A stretch of 44,922 nucleotides of DNA from an uncultured Woeseiaceae bacterium (GTDB taxonomy: Bacteria; Pseudomonadota; Gammaproteobacteria; Steroidobacterales; Woeseiaceae), in the NCBI GenBank assembly GCA_937944275.1, contig CALDZH010000080.1, positions 1 to 44,922 of the forward strand, written 5' to 3'. How positions within the stretch are numbered: position 1 is the stretch's first letter; the number at the start of each line of letters is the position of its first letter. Below the pieces are notes generated by a model. That model did not search any database. It was not told the origin of the DNA and worked only from the letters and a program-made list of their open reading frames with translations. A program made the translations under genes and the position numbers. This document shows positions 31,708 through 42,816 of the stretch, piece by piece.

Positions 31708-34029
31708 ATGGCAAGAGCCGCAAAAGCCAGGCAGCCCGAATCGCGGCTGTCATCGCATGTTAATCGTTCGTTGCGCGAGGGTGCATTGTACCTTTTCGGT
31801 GTGCTGGCGCTGATTCTTTGGTACGCACTATTTACCTACGACGCCGCCGATCCGGGCTTCAGTCACGCAACGACTGATGCGACCGTGCGCAATGAGGTCG
31901 GCCGCGTCGGCGCCTACACAGCTGATCTCCTGTTCAGCGCATTTGGCCGGCCGGCCTACCTGTTCACGCTTATGGTGGTCTTCCTGGGCTGGATGCTGTA
32001 TCGAGAACAGAAGACCCAGATTGAGCTGACCCGACTTGATTTCGCACTCAGATTCAGTGGATTTCTCTGCACACTTCTGACCAGTTGCGGACTGGCAACG
32101 CTGCATTTTTCACCGGCCGGATTCAGGAATTCTGCAGGTGGGGTCGTTGGCAAGATCGTGGGTGAGAATCTCGAAAGCATCATGAAACTGCTGGGGGCCA
32201 GCACGTTGCTGTTCTGCCTGTGGGTGGTATCGCTACAGCTGTTCCTGGGTATTTCGTGGATCACCGTCATGGATCGTATCGGGCACTGGTGCCTGATCGG
32301 CTACGAGAAAACCGTTTTCAAGATTGGTGAGTTGCGCGATAAGGCAGAGGGTCGACGCCAGGCTGCGGCACGCCAGGACGTCGTGAAAGTCGAGAAAAAA
32401 CTCAAAGCGACGCGGGCCAAGCCGCGCATTGAGCCGGTGCTGCCGACCCTTGAAACCAGCGTCCGCGCAGAAAAGGAGCGGCAAGTACCACTGTTCGAGC
32501 CGGCCGAGGCGGGCGAATTGCCGCCGTTGTCACTGCTCGACGATCCGCCCGAGCAGAAGCAGGGCTACTCCAAAGACTCGCTCGAGGCGATGTCGCGCCT
32601 CGTCGAACTCAAGCTGAAGGACTTCGGCATCGACGTCGAGGTTCAGTCGGTTTCGCCGGGTCCGGTTATCACGCGTTTCGAACTTGACCCGGCGCCGGGC
32701 GTTAAAGTCAGCCAGATCGCCAATCTCTCGAAAGATCTCGCGCGGTCACTGTCGGTCGTCAGCGTGCGTATCGTGGAGGTTATACCTGGCAAGTCATTCG
32801 TGGGACTCGAAATTCCGAACGAGAATCGCCAGCTTGTGACCTTGGGCGAAATCCTGAAGTCTCGTGCGTACGATGACATGTCTTCTCCATTAACGCTTGC
32901 GCTCGGCAAAGACATTGGCGGCAATTCTGTCGTTGCAGATCTTGCGCGAATGCCGCATCTCCTGATTGCAGGCACGACGGGATCGGGCAAGTCTGTTGGC
33001 ATCAACGCGATGGTTCTCAGCATTCTCTACAAGACGCAGCCTGAGCAGGTGCGCCTGATCATGATCGACCCGAAAATGCTGGAGCTTTCTGTATACGAGG
33101 GAATACCGCATCTGCTCGCACCGGTCGTCACAGACATGAAGGAGGCGTCGAATTCATTGCGCTGGTGTGTTGCGGAGATGGACCGTCGCTACAGGCTCAT
33201 GTCGGGGCTCGGCGTACGCAACATTGGTGGTTACAACCGCAAGGTGAAGGAGGCGATAGACGCCGGCGATCCGATCAAGGATCCAACGTTCAGGCCACCC
33301 GAACTGTTTGACGAAGAAAAACCGATCGAGCATCCGACGCTGACGCCGTTGCCTTACATCGTCGTCGTTATCGACGAACTTGCCGACATGATGATGATCG
33401 TGGGCAAGAAGGTTGAGGAGCTGATTGCGAGGCTTGCACAAAAAGCACGTGCCTCGGGCATCCATATGATCCTGGCGACGCAACGACCGTCTGTCGATGT
33501 CATAACAGGCCTGATCAAGGCGAACGTGCCCACGCGCATAGCATTCCAGGTTTCGGCCAGGGTCGATTCGCGCACGATTCTCGACCAGCAGGGGGCCGAG
33601 AATCTCCTGGGACACGGCGACATGTTGTATCTGCCGCCGGGAACCTCGCTGCCGGTGCGCGTGCACGGTGCTTTCGTTGCCGACAACGAGGTTCATTCCG
33701 TTGTCCGGCACCTGAAGAAAACCGGGAGTCCCCGTTATATTGATGAAATTCTCGAGGGTCCTTCCGGTCCAACCCCGGGACTGGTAGGAATTGACAAGCC
33801 GACGGCCGATAGTGCGGATGCCGAGCAGGACCCGCTGTATGACCAGGCTGTTCAGGTTGTCATGGATACCCGCAAGGCGTCGATATCCGGCGTTCAGCGG
33901 CGCCTCAAGATCGGCTATAACCGCGCAGCGCGCATGGTCGAGTCGATGGAAGCGGCCGGCCTTGTAGGTCCGTTGCAGCCAAACGGAACGCGGGAAATCC
34001 TGGTGCCGACCACGCCGGCTGAAGAATGA
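31708..34029 (+). CDS. ftsK: DNA translocase FtsK
   Basis: A 773-residue inner-membrane motor that coordinates division with chromosome segregation. Four membrane segments lie in the first ~190 residues ([56 protein letters not shown]). A linker of only about 100 residues follows, then the RecA-like motor with Walker A ([14 protein letters not shown]) and Walker B ([12 protein letters not shown]). The C-terminal winged-helix gamma domain ([20 protein letters not shown]) reads KOPS sites and activates XerD. The linker is short, as in Pseudomonas rather than E. coli. Confidence 0.97.
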   Translation: MARAAKARQPESRLSSHVNRSLREGALYLFGVLALILWYALFTYDAADPGFSHATTDATVRNEVGRVGAYTADLLFSAFGRPAYLFTLMVVFLGWMLYREQKTQIELTRLDFALRFSGFLCTLLTSCGLATLHFSPAGFRNSAGGVVGKIVGENLESIMKLLGASTLLFCLWVVSLQLFLGISWITVMDRIGHWCLIGYEKTVFKIGELRDKAEGRRQAAARQDVVKVEKKLKATRAKPRIEPVLPTLETSVRAEKERQVPLFEPAEAGELPPLSLLDDPPEQKQGYSKDSLEAMSRLVELKLKDFGIDVEVQSVSPGPVITRFELDPAPGVKVSQIANLSKDLARSLSVVSVRIVEVIPGKSFVGLEIPNENRQLVTLGEILKSRAYDDMSSPLTLALGKDIGGNSVVADLARMPHLLIAGTTGSGKSVGINAMVLSILYKTQPEQVRLIMIDPKMLELSVYEGIPHLLAPVVTDMKEASNSLRWCVAEMDRRYRLMSGLGVRNIGGYNRKVKEAIDAGDPIKDPTFRPPELFDEEKPIEHPTLTPLPYIVVVIDELADMMMIVGKKVEELIARLAQKARASGIHMILATQRPSVDVITGLIKANVPTRIAFQVSARVDSRTILDQQGAENLLGHGDMLYLPPGTSLPVRVHGAFVADNEVHSVVRHLKKTGSPRYIDEILEGPSGPTPGLVGIDKPTADSADAEQDPLYDQAVQVVMDTRKASISGVQRRLKIGYNRAARMVESMEAAGLVGPLQPNGTREILVPTTPAEE

Positions 34030-34060
34030 AACGGACGAACGAGAGCTCAAGGATTAGCGT

Positions 34061-34729
34061 GTGATCAAAAAAATACTCCCTTTGCTGGCGGTCCTCGCAC
34101 TGGGCCTGGTAGGTCCGACGACCTGGGCGCAGGCGCGGGTCGATGAAGTTGGCGAACGGCTCGTCAATGAATTCGTCAACGATGTGATTACATTACAGGG
34201 ACGCTTCGAGCAGTCGCTGATCGACGCCGAAGGGGTTGTCATAGAGCGCTCAAGTGGCACTTTGGAAATCGAACGCCCTGGTCGCTTTCGCTGGTCGTAT
34301 TCCGAGCCTTATGAGCAATGGCTGGTCGCCGACGGCTTGAATATCTGGAGTTACGACGTCGATCTTGCACAGGTGACGGTCAAGGCTCAGGCGAAGGCAT
34401 TGGCTAACACGCCGGCACTGCTTTTGGGCGGGGGCGAAGATGCGTTGTCGCAGTTCTCTTTCGACGGTTCGATGGTTGAGAAGGGTACAACCTGGGTGCG
34501 CATGATTCCGATCGATTCGAAGAGCGGGTTCGAGCGTATGGAACTCGGCTTCATGAATGGTCACCTGACTCGCATGGTGTTCTTCGACAACCTTGAACAG
34601 ACGACACTGGTTGCGCTCTACGACGTTACGACCAACGAACCTATCGACAGTGAGCGCTTCGATTTTCGGGTCCCGGACGACGTTGATCTTGTCGGTACGC
34701 CTGTCCTGGCCGAAGAACCCACTCGCTGA
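34061..34729 (+). CDS. lolA: Outer-membrane lipoprotein carrier protein LolA
   Basis: A 222-residue periplasmic chaperone. The signal peptide is IKKILPLLAVLALGLVGPTTWA. The mature protein carries the family segments LQGRFEQSL, GTLEIERPGRFRWSYSEPYEQWLVADG and MELGFMNGHLTRMVFFDN. LolA shuttles lipoproteins released by LolCDE to LolB. The start is GTG at 34061. The stop overlaps the next gene's ATG (TGATG). The location after ftsK is conserved. A likely client nearby is the Lpp/OprI-like lipoprotein. Confidence 0.95.
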   Translation: MIKKILPLLAVLALGLVGPTTWAQARVDEVGERLVNEFVNDVITLQGRFEQSLIDAEGVVIERSSGTLEIERPGRFRWSYSEPYEQWLVADGLNIWSYDVDLAQVTVKAQAKALANTPALLLGGGEDALSQFSFDGSMVEKGTTWVRMIPIDSKSGFERMELGFMNGHLTRMVFFDNLEQTTLVALYDVTTNEPIDSERFDFRVPDDVDLVGTPVLAEEPTR

Positions 34730-35142
34730 TGCTGCCACTCAGGTATACAGGCCTGTGGCGAGCATTGAGTGTCGTGATCCTGATGCTCGTATTACTCGCG
34801 ACGCTTTCGCCAGCGTTTTGGTTCTTCGGCAGTAAAGCCTCGGCACTTGTCTGGTTTGAGAATGCGGATAAGTGGCTGCATGGCCTGACATTCGTGGCGC
34901 TTACGCTCTGGTTTGCAGGCGTGTACGAACGTCGCGTCTGGTGGCTGACGGGACTGGGTTTAATGTTGTTTGGCTTCCTGGTCGAGTTTCTGCAGCTGCA
35001 GCTGAGCTATCGAACGGCAGAGTGGACCGACATCGCCGCGAACACAGCCGGTATAATTGTTGGCTTGATAGTTGCAGCGGCAGGCCTCGGTGGTTGGGGC
35101 CTGCGTGTCGAAGACTGGTACTCGAGACGAAACCGGAATTGA
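34729..35142 (+). CDS. VanZ-like membrane protein
   Basis: A 137-residue protein with about four membrane segments: ALSVVILMLVLLATLSPAFWFF; LHGLTFVALTLWFAGVY; WWLTGLGLMLFGFLVEFLQ; and TAGIIVGLIVAAAGLGGW. The layout and the motifs DKWLHGLTF, FLVEFLQLQLSYRTAEWTDIAAN fit VanZ-family proteins. VanZ itself gives teicoplanin resistance in Gram-positives, but most relatives have no known function, and resistance should not be inferred. It is inserted between lolA and rarA, which adjoin in E. coli, and overlaps both. Confidence 0.85.
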   Translation: MLPLRYTGLWRALSVVILMLVLLATLSPAFWFFGSKASALVWFENADKWLHGLTFVALTLWFAGVYERRVWWLTGLGLMLFGFLVEFLQLQLSYRTAEWTDIAANTAGIIVGLIVAAAGLGGWGLRVEDWYSRRNRN

Positions 35143-36464
35143 CCGATCTATTCGCTAACGACACGGACATCGCTAACGATCGTCCGCTAGCCGACCGCAT
35201 GCGGCCAGCCTCGCTAGGCGAGTTCTCCGGGCAACGCCACTTGCTCGAAGAAGGCAAGCCGCTGTTGCGCGCCATCGAGCAGGGCCGGGCGCACTCAATG
35301 ATCTTTTGGGGGCCGCCCGGCACTGGCAAGACGACGCTTGCGAGGATGATCGCGGCGACCACTGAATCGCATTTCATCGCATTGTCCGCGGTTATGGCTG
35401 GCGTCAAGGATATCCGTAATGCCGTGGCGGTAGCGGAACAACATCGTTCGATGAGTAACCGCAATACCGTGTTGTTCCTGGACGAGGTACATCGATTTAA
35501 TAAATCCCAGCAAGATGCGTTCCTCCCGTATGTCGAGGACGGCACGTTGACGTTTATCGGAGCAACCACTGAAAACCCGTCGTTCGAATTGAATAATGCG
35601 CTATTGTCCCGGGCTCGTGTTTACGTTCTCAAGTCTCTCACCGAGGATGACCTGCTGGCGGTGTTGCGGCGGGCGCTTGCGGACGATGACAGGGGCCTGG
35701 CCGGCGCATACTCAATCAGTGACGAGTCATTAGCGACCATTGCGGCGGCGGCTGACGGCGATGCCAGGCGGTCGCTCAATCTGCTTGAACTGGCAGCAGA
35801 CCTTGCGAGCGATGGTGTTATCAGTGACGCCATAGTTGCCGAGGTCGCATCAGGTAGCCGCCGGCGATTCGACAAACAGGGCGAGTATTTTTACGACCAG
35901 ATTTCCGCTTTGCACAAGGCGATTCGCGGAACCGATCCGGACGCAGCACTCTATTGGCTCGCCCGGATGCTCGACGGTGGCTGCGACCCCCTGTACGTCG
36001 CTCGCCGGCTGATACGGGTTGCCTCGGAAGACATCGGCAATGCGGACCCGCGCAGTCTGCAGCTGGCTCTTGATGCCTGGGAGGTATACGAACGCCTTGG
36101 CAGTCCCGAGGGAGAGCTGGCAATTGGGCATGCCGTTGCCTACCTCGCGTGTGCGCCCAAGAGCAACGCCGTCTACACAGCCTTCAAGGCAGCGATGTCC
36201 GATGCCAAAGACAAGGGATCACTCGAGGTGCCGATGCATTTACGCAACGCGCCGACAGGACTGATGAAAGACCTGGGATACGGGGAAGGCTATCGATATG
36301 CTCATGACGAAGACGATGCCGTTGCCCTCGGCGAAACTTACTTTCCCGACGACATGAGCCCGGTTAAGTATTATCATCCCGAGCCTCGCGGCCTCGAGAT
36401 TCGTATCAAGGAAAAACTCGAGGACATAGAGCGTCGCGCACGCAAAAAAGAACAGCAGAAATAA
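35139..36464 (+). CDS. rarA: Replication-associated recombination protein RarA (MgsA)
   Basis: A 441-residue AAA+ ATPase acting at stalled replication forks. The chosen start is TTG at 35139, overlapping the VanZ-like stop (TTGA), and gives (M)TDLFANDTDIANDRPLADRM, close to known N-termini. The ORF-track start at 34872 lies inside the previous gene. Motifs: Walker A GPPGTGKTTLARMIA, Walker B TVLFLDEVHRFNKSQQ, sensor 1 GATTENPSFE, arginine finger region NALLSRARVY, then the C-terminal tetramerisation domain with YLACAPKSNAVYTAF and PVKYYHPEPRGLE. It is adjacent to serS as in E. coli. Confidence 0.94.
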   Translation: MTDLFANDTDIANDRPLADRMRPASLGEFSGQRHLLEEGKPLLRAIEQGRAHSMIFWGPPGTGKTTLARMIAATTESHFIALSAVMAGVKDIRNAVAVAEQHRSMSNRNTVLFLDEVHRFNKSQQDAFLPYVEDGTLTFIGATTENPSFELNNALLSRARVYVLKSLTEDDLLAVLRRALADDDRGLAGAYSISDESLATIAAAADGDARRSLNLLELAADLASDGVISDAIVAEVASGSRRRFDKQGEYFYDQISALHKAIRGTDPDAALYWLARMLDGGCDPLYVARRLIRVASEDIGNADPRSLQLALDAWEVYERLGSPEGELAIGHAVAYLACAPKSNAVYTAFKAAMSDAKDKGSLEVPMHLRNAPTGLMKDLGYGEGYRYAHDEDDAVALGETYFPDDMSPVKYYHPEPRGLEIRIKEKLEDIERRARKKEQQK

Positions 36465-37745
<1,281 letters not shown>

Positions 37746-37751
37746 AGGGAT

Positions 37752-38528
37752 ATGTCGAAACGGTACGTGAGTTACACGGGCCCGAAGTTCAAGCTCGCCG
37801 GCGGCGCGCTCAAGAAGCGCTGGGCCGACCTCCACAGGGGAAATCTCGAGCCATTTCCGGACGACGCCGAAGCGCGCAAGGCTTGGCAGGCCTATCACGA
37901 AGGTCGGTTCGGTGATGCCGTGCGCGCCGGGGAAAAATTTGGCGATGCATGCCTGCTTCCCGCGGCGTTTGCGGCAACGATGTATACGCACTATCTCGAA
38001 GACGATGACGACGAAAAACTGGAAATGTTCCGATTTGCCGTCGACCTTGCCGAAGGCGCTGCGGAATACGACCCTGAAAGCGCGAATGCGCATTTCATGT
38101 TGGCGGTCGCGCTCGGCCGTTACAGCCAGTTCATCAGTATCCTCGAAGCGTTAGCGAAGGGTATCGCTCCCAGAGTGAAGGAAAGCGTAACGGAATGTCT
38201 CGAGTTGGAGCCTGATCATGCAGAGGCCCACGTCACCCTCGCGACGTGGCACGCCGAGATCGTAGACAAGCTCGGCGGCATGTTAGCCGGTCTCAAGTAC
38301 GGTGCGAAGAACCGGCTTGCCGAGAAACATTTCGACACGGCCATCGAGCTATGCCCGGACTCTCCATTTCCCTACATCGAAAGAGCCAATGGGGTCATCC
38401 TGATGTACGGCGACGATGGCGAGGACGAGGCTCGGGAGCTTCTTGAAATGGCTGCGGCCATGACTCCGGTCGAAGCGATGCAGGTGCTGGATATCGAGAG
38501 GGCCAAAGGCCGCCTGGCTGACCTGTAA
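37752..38528 (+). CDS. TPR-like hypothetical protein downstream of serS
   Basis: A 258-residue cytoplasmic protein with tetratricopeptide-like helical repeats. Recognisable repeat cores are ESANAHFMLAVALGRY with its partner helix, ECLELEPDHAEAHVTLATWH, and HFDTAIELCPDSPFPYIERANG. The N-terminus (KRYVSYTGPKFKLAGGALKKRW) is basic and not a signal peptide. It starts 6 bp after serS with an AGAGGGA ribosome site, so it is probably cotranscribed. Function unknown; TPR proteins usually mediate protein contacts. Confidence 0.8.
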   Translation: MSKRYVSYTGPKFKLAGGALKKRWADLHRGNLEPFPDDAEARKAWQAYHEGRFGDAVRAGEKFGDACLLPAAFAATMYTHYLEDDDDEKLEMFRFAVDLAEGAAEYDPESANAHFMLAVALGRYSQFISILEALAKGIAPRVKESVTECLELEPDHAEAHVTLATWHAEIVDKLGGMLAGLKYGAKNRLAEKHFDTAIELCPDSPFPYIERANGVILMYGDDGEDEARELLEMAAAMTPVEAMQVLDIERAKGRLADL

Positions 38529-38546
38529 TCGCCGGGGTACTGGACG

Positions 38547-39719
38547 TTAGCGATTGCGCCCCATTTTCTCGTGGCTGCTTACCCATTCGTGGGCGAGGAT
38601 CGCGCATGACAGGGATACGTCACCGGCCAGCACAACGGCGGCGATGATCTCAGCCAGCTTGTCTGCCTTGCCGGAGCCATAACAATCCATCATTTCCAGG
38701 CATTCGCGCTGCGTTGGCAGTGCGGTGCCTCCGCCGTACGTAGCACAGATTACAGACGGCAGGGTTACCGCCCAGTAGAAATCGCCGTTGTCGAGTAGCT
38801 CCCCATAGTTCAGGCCGGCATGGGACTCCGCTACATTAGCGACGTCCTGCCCGGTGGCAATGAACATTGCAGTAATGCCGTTCGCGGAATGGGGGCCGCT
38901 GTAGGCGCCGCCGGCCTGCATCGTGCCGACGCTGGCGATTTGCCGGAAACGATACAGCTTCTCCGTATCCACACGAAGTAGCTCCTTCGCCACGTCTTTC
39001 TTCAGAACGAATTCCGCGATGACGCGTTTGCCGCGCGTCTGGATCATGTTCATCATCGAGTGCTTCTTGTCCGTTTCCATGTTGCCGGACAGAAGATACC
39101 GTGGCTTCAGCGGATGGTTTGCGCGTATCCACTCGCACGCAAAAAGCGTGGCTCTGCCAGTCATGTTCTGGCCCGCGGCGTCGCCGGTCGTGTAGCAGAA
39201 ACGCGTGTACATCATATTAGCGACGATGTACTGCTCGACCTCAATCAACCTGGCTGTCTTCGAGGAGGTCTTCACGACACCGCGTATCGAATCAATGTTC
39301 TCGTCCAGCCATTTGCCGAAATCGCGCGCCTCGATCGCATTATCAAACAGAAATACGGGCGCCCTTTGCATCGAGTGTTTGACGACCGTAGCCCTGACGC
39401 CCCCACATTCGCTGATGACACGCATGCCCCGGCTGTAACTTGCAAGCAAGGTTCCCTCAGTGGTTGCCATCGGGATGTAGAAATCGCCTTCCGCATGTTC
39501 GCCGACCATTGTCAACGGCCCGGCAATACCTAACGGCACCTGAGCGGTGCCAATGAAGTTCTCGATATTGCCGTGTGTTACCGCCGGATCAATTGTATAG
39601 CTCGATACCGTGTCCAGCTTGGCGCCCGTCATTTCCTTTGCGAACGCGGCCCTTTGCGAGGCCATCTCGCGGGTGTAATCGTTGTCCCCATCACGGGGGA
39701 TTCGGTCGGATTTTGACAT
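38547..39719 (-). CDS. Hydroxymethylglutaryl-CoA reductase, class I type
   Basis: A 390-residue NADPH-type HMG-CoA reductase producing mevalonate. Motifs: NIENFIG with the catalytic Glu, PMATTEGTLLAS, DAAGQNM, METDKKHSM with the catalytic Lys, ATGQDVANVAESHAG with the catalytic Asp, the nucleotide-binding ATYGGGTALPTQREC, and the catalytic His in the C-terminal VSSHEKMGRNR. These fit the class I (eukaryote/archaea-like) form, unusual in gammaproteobacteria, which make isoprenoids by the MEP route. It follows the wax ester synthase gene by 28 bp on the same strand. No other mevalonate-pathway gene is in the window. Confidence 0.93.
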   Translation of the reverse strand: MSKSDRIPRDGDNDYTREMASQRAAFAKEMTGAKLDTVSSYTIDPAVTHGNIENFIGTAQVPLGIAGPLTMVGEHAEGDFYIPMATTEGTLLASYSRGMRVISECGGVRATVVKHSMQRAPVFLFDNAIEARDFGKWLDENIDSIRGVVKTSSKTARLIEVEQYIVANMMYTRFCYTTGDAAGQNMTGRATLFACEWIRANHPLKPRYLLSGNMETDKKHSMMNMIQTRGKRVIAEFVLKKDVAKELLRVDTEKLYRFRQIASVGTMQAGGAYSGPHSANGITAMFIATGQDVANVAESHAGLNYGELLDNGDFYWAVTLPSVICATYGGGTALPTQRECLEMMDCYGSGKADKLAEIIAAVVLAGDVSLSCAILAHEWVSSHEKMGRNR

Positions 39720-39747
39720 CAGATTCTCCGATAAACGTTGTCGCGGC

Positions 39748-41157
39748 CTACACTATTTCTTCGAGTTCCGTTAGCGACTGCTCAAGGTAGTCGATGAGGC
39801 GCTGAACGCGCGGCACTGTTTGTCGGCATGCGATGATGCCGAAGTCCAGATTGCCGTGGTAGCTGACGAATGTGATATTCAGTGCAAAGCCATGGAAGAC
39901 TGCAGAAACAGGATAAGAACCAATCAAGGGCGCGCCATTCCAGTAAAGCTGCTCTCTTGGACCTGGAACATTCGAGATAACGGTGCTGACCGGAGGGAAC
40001 CAGTCCGCGACTCCCATCATGCTGGCAACAAATAACGGTGTCTGCATAAGGGTTGCATAAAGGCTGGCTTCCCGAGAAGTAAGTTCGCCGAGCATTTCCT
40101 TGCCGGCTCGTGTCGATTCAACGATTGCTTCGAGCCGGTCGGTCGGATCTGCGTGGCGCGTACCGAGGTCGGCGATGATATAGCTGATTGCAAGAGGCGA
40201 GTCGAAGTCGCCTTTCTCACGGACCGAAACGGGCACCAATGCTCGTAGTGAGTGCTCGGGGAGTTCGTCCAGCTCGTCCAGGTAGCGTCGCAACGCCCCT
40301 GAGCACATTGCCAGAACGACATCGTTAATTGTCACGTCGGCCGCAGCGCTGACGGCGCGAACTCGATCGATACTCCAGGACTGCGCCACGAATCGTCGTG
40401 CACTCGAAACCTGGGTGTTTATGATCGTATGCGGGACATGCCGCCAGGGCACGGCGAGGCCGTCGCCGAGGCCCAGCCATGTCGCCGCGTAACTTTTGAT
40501 CACGCCCAGGAAATGCGCCGATGTATCAAACTGCGCTTTGAAGAACTCGGCCATTGCCTTGAGCTCAAACTCGCTCGGTGCTAGATCGGCATTTCGGGTC
40601 TTTCCGTGTTTCGCTTTATACCGCTCGTGCGCCTCGATCGACAGCGGCGATACATTGATTTCGGCGTCAGGGTCGGGTGAGCAACCTCCCTCGGTAATTC
40701 GAACACCTGCGACGCCGTCGATGGTTGCATGATGGAGCTTGGAGTAAACGGCGAACTGACGATTCTGCAGACCCTCGATCAGGTGGGCTTCCCAGAGCGG
40801 GCGGCTTCTATCGAGCAATGTGGAGTGAAGCCGTGACACCAGCGCAAATAACTCGCGATATCTCCCCGGTTTGGGCAATGCCGCATGCTGAACGTGATAG
40901 TCGAGATCGAGATCCGGGTCCTCCTCCCAGTAGAGAGGCCCGAAGCGTCCCAGCATTCCTTGGGCCACCCGATGAGCAAATGGCTTACGCAGCTCTGTGC
41001 TCGAACGATAGGTCTCACCAAGCCGCGCCATGAATTTCCGTTGATTGGCGCCCTTGGGGAACTCGAACAAATTCAGGCCGGCCACATGCATCGGCGCTTC
41101 GCGGGTCTCGAGATGCAGGAATCCCGCGTCCAATAGATCAATTCTGTCCACGCGCAA
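39748..41157 (-). CDS. Wax ester synthase/diacylglycerol acyltransferase (WS/DGAT)
   Basis: A 469-residue acyltransferase. The catalytic HHxxxDG motif is present as KLHHATIDGVAG. Other family segments are RVDRIDLLDAGFLHLE at the N-terminus, DRSRPLWEAHLIEGL, TINDVVLAMCSGALRRYL, SNVPGPREQLYWNGA and LDFGIIACRQ near the C-terminus. WS/DGAT enzymes join acyl-CoA to fatty alcohols or diacylglycerol to make storage lipids. It is upstream of, and probably cotranscribed with, the HMG-CoA reductase gene. No fatty acyl reductase is in the window, so the alcohol donor is unknown. Confidence 0.94.
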   Translation of the reverse strand: MRVDRIDLLDAGFLHLETREAPMHVAGLNLFEFPKGANQRKFMARLGETYRSSTELRKPFAHRVAQGMLGRFGPLYWEEDPDLDLDYHVQHAALPKPGRYRELFALVSRLHSTLLDRSRPLWEAHLIEGLQNRQFAVYSKLHHATIDGVAGVRITEGGCSPDPDAEINVSPLSIEAHERYKAKHGKTRNADLAPSEFELKAMAEFFKAQFDTSAHFLGVIKSYAATWLGLGDGLAVPWRHVPHTIINTQVSSARRFVAQSWSIDRVRAVSAAADVTINDVVLAMCSGALRRYLDELDELPEHSLRALVPVSVREKGDFDSPLAISYIIADLGTRHADPTDRLEAIVESTRAGKEMLGELTSREASLYATLMQTPLFVASMMGVADWFPPVSTVISNVPGPREQLYWNGAPLIGSYPVSAVFHGFALNITFVSYHGNLDFGIIACRQTVPRVQRLIDYLEQSLTELEEIV

Positions 41158-41235
41158 ATTCTACCGGAATACGAGTCCGAATCAGCGCGCTACGGCATAG
41201 GTAGTTTCATCAGTCATGGAGGTGTTGTGCACAAA

Positions 41236-41257
41236 AAAGGGCCCTTGCGGGCCCTTT
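41236..41257 (-). terminator. Rho-independent terminator after the Bax-inhibitor gene
   Basis: AAAGGGCCC-TTGC-GGGCCCTTT forms a 9-bp stem with a tetraloop. On the minus strand it is followed by a run of T. It separates the Bax inhibitor gene from the WS/DGAT operon. Confidence 0.85.
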
Positions 41258-41281
41258 ATTATTAGTGAAGTAATCGAGTTT

Positions 41282-41977
41282 CTAGTCGCGACTCATGAAC
41301 AGCCGGAGGATGTACCAGAACATCATGGCAATCGATGAGAACAAGGCCATCGATGCGGCGACATACTTGTCCTGCGGGTAGTGGTGCATGATGTTGGATG
41401 TGTCATACAGCACGGCAACACCGGCGAATCCGATCATGCCCACCGAGAACCAAGTGCCGAGGTTCCAGCCGAAGATGAGCGACGTGGCGATCAGGCCCAT
41501 CGCAATAAAAAAGCCCCAGACGAGCACGCTTCGCAGAAAGGAGAAGTCCTTACGCGTGATCATGACGGTAGCGACTAAAGCGGCACATCCAAATAACGTT
41601 ACGACCGCGGCGCTTTCAATCATGCTTCCGCTCTGATCCATAATCAGCGCCATCGCGAGCATAGGCACGAACATCAGGGACCACGCGACAACCAATACCG
41701 CAAAGGCGACGTATTGGGATGTCGTCGACTTCAACGTGTGGGCAAAATGGCTTGCACCCCAACTCAGGCCGATAAATGCAGCAAGGACCAACATTGGGCT
41801 ATTCAGCATCGGTTCTGCGATTTGCCACGCAACGCCGGACGAGAACAAATAGGTCTCGATCGCGAGTACGGCGAGTAACGCGCCAACGACGTGCGCGTAG
41901 CACTTCCAGATGAATGCCGACCGATCTTCAGTCGAAAGGGCCGCAACCGGCGCCATTGTGTTCAGGTTGTCTTGCAT
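41282..41977 (-). CDS. Bax inhibitor-1 (YccA/YbhL) family membrane protein
   Basis: A 231-residue integral membrane protein with about seven hydrophobic segments. Features of the family (UPF0005) are AFIGLSWGASHF, GFAGVAVLYDTSNIMHHYP and the C-terminal ALFSSIAMMFWYILRLF. E. coli YccA of this family inhibits FtsH-mediated degradation of SecY, and other members carry calcium. Which applies here is not shown. The gene stands alone with its own terminator. No clear promoter was located in the upstream gap. Confidence 0.9.
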   Translation of the reverse strand: MQDNLNTMAPVAALSTEDRSAFIWKCYAHVVGALLAVLAIETYLFSSGVAWQIAEPMLNSPMLVLAAFIGLSWGASHFAHTLKSTTSQYVAFAVLVVAWSLMFVPMLAMALIMDQSGSMIESAAVVTLFGCAALVATVMITRKDFSFLRSVLVWGFFIAMGLIATSLIFGWNLGTWFSVGMIGFAGVAVLYDTSNIMHHYPQDKYVAASMALFSSIAMMFWYILRLFMSRD

Positions 41978-42064
41978 ACGAGCAACTCCAGGATGGTTGA
42001 ATTTGACGTGAGTCTAACAAGAATCAGACCCCGATCTGGTGATTTAGGTTCCAATTTCAAGTCA

Positions 42065-42724
42065 TCACCACGGTAATGTGTATCCCTCTGCGTGCCAGAA
42101 ACCGCCAGTATTGTCGAGATTGAGTTCGTTGAGTCGCTCAATCAGTCCTCGTGCGGAGTCGGCGGCAGAAATACCGTGCTGGCCGGTCATGTCAGTCGCA
42201 ACGAGCCCAGGGTGCAGGAGCGCAACGGCGATGCCACGCGGTTTCAATTCGTGCATCAGGTTTATTCCGATCATGTTTACAGCGGTTTTTGACGCCCGGT
42301 AACCCCAGTTGCCACCGGATCCGTTGTCATCGATAGAGCCGACGCGGCTGGTCACAATAGCGACTTTCGACCCCTTTCGGAGGTTTTCCGCCAGGGCCTC
42401 CGTGACCCGTAACGGGCCGAGGGTATTGACCTCGTACTGCTGCAGCATCGTGTCGTAATCTATTTCTCCGAACTTATCCCGGAGGAGGATGCCGGCATTG
42501 TTGATCAGTATATCGAGTGGCTCGTCGCCGATCGCGGCTTTGAGGGCCTGTACCGAAGGGCTATCGGACACGTTAATGCCGTCAATGACGCGTATGCCGA
42601 GTGCGTTGAGCTCCGGGGTCGATGTTCGACACAAGCCAATGACGTTATCGCCGCGAGCCTGAAGCTGCGTGACGAGCTGCAGGCCGATTCCTCGGTTGCA
42701 ACCGGTGACGAGGGAAGTGGGCAT
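42065..42724 (-). CDS. Short-chain dehydrogenase/reductase
   Basis: A 219-residue classical SDR. The cofactor motif TGCNRGIGLQL lies at residues 7-17, NNAG at about 89, and the catalytic Ser-Tyr-Lys set is TSRVGS then YRASK. LHPGLVATDM follows the active site. The short length and the segment VDDNGSGG-like loop (SIDDNGSGGNWGYRASK) resemble CsgA/sniffer-type carbonyl reductases. The substrate is unknown. It is divergent from the OprB-like porin gene, with a Fur-box-like site in the shared promoter region. Confidence 0.9.
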   Translation of the reverse strand: MPTSLVTGCNRGIGLQLVTQLQARGDNVIGLCRTSTPELNALGIRVIDGINVSDSPSVQALKAAIGDEPLDILINNAGILLRDKFGEIDYDTMLQQYEVNTLGPLRVTEALAENLRKGSKVAIVTSRVGSIDDNGSGGNWGYRASKTAVNMIGINLMHELKPRGIAVALLHPGLVATDMTGQHGISAADSARGLIERLNELNLDNTGGFWHAEGYTLPW

Positions 42725-42816
42725 GTCTGGTCTCCTGATTGGTTACTGTTAACGGATATCGGGAATTTAAGGCCATGCCGGTTGGCGTGTGTGTTCGGCA
42801 ATTACTTATTCTAAAT

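Noticed and set aside
33154-34050. 298-residue ORF antisense to ftsK
   Set aside because: A shadow of the ftsK motor domain; no recognisable domain or ribosome site.
42021-42064. GACCCCGATCTGG near the Bax-inhibitor start as a REP or terminator
   Set aside because: No convincing second arm or T run; too short to support.
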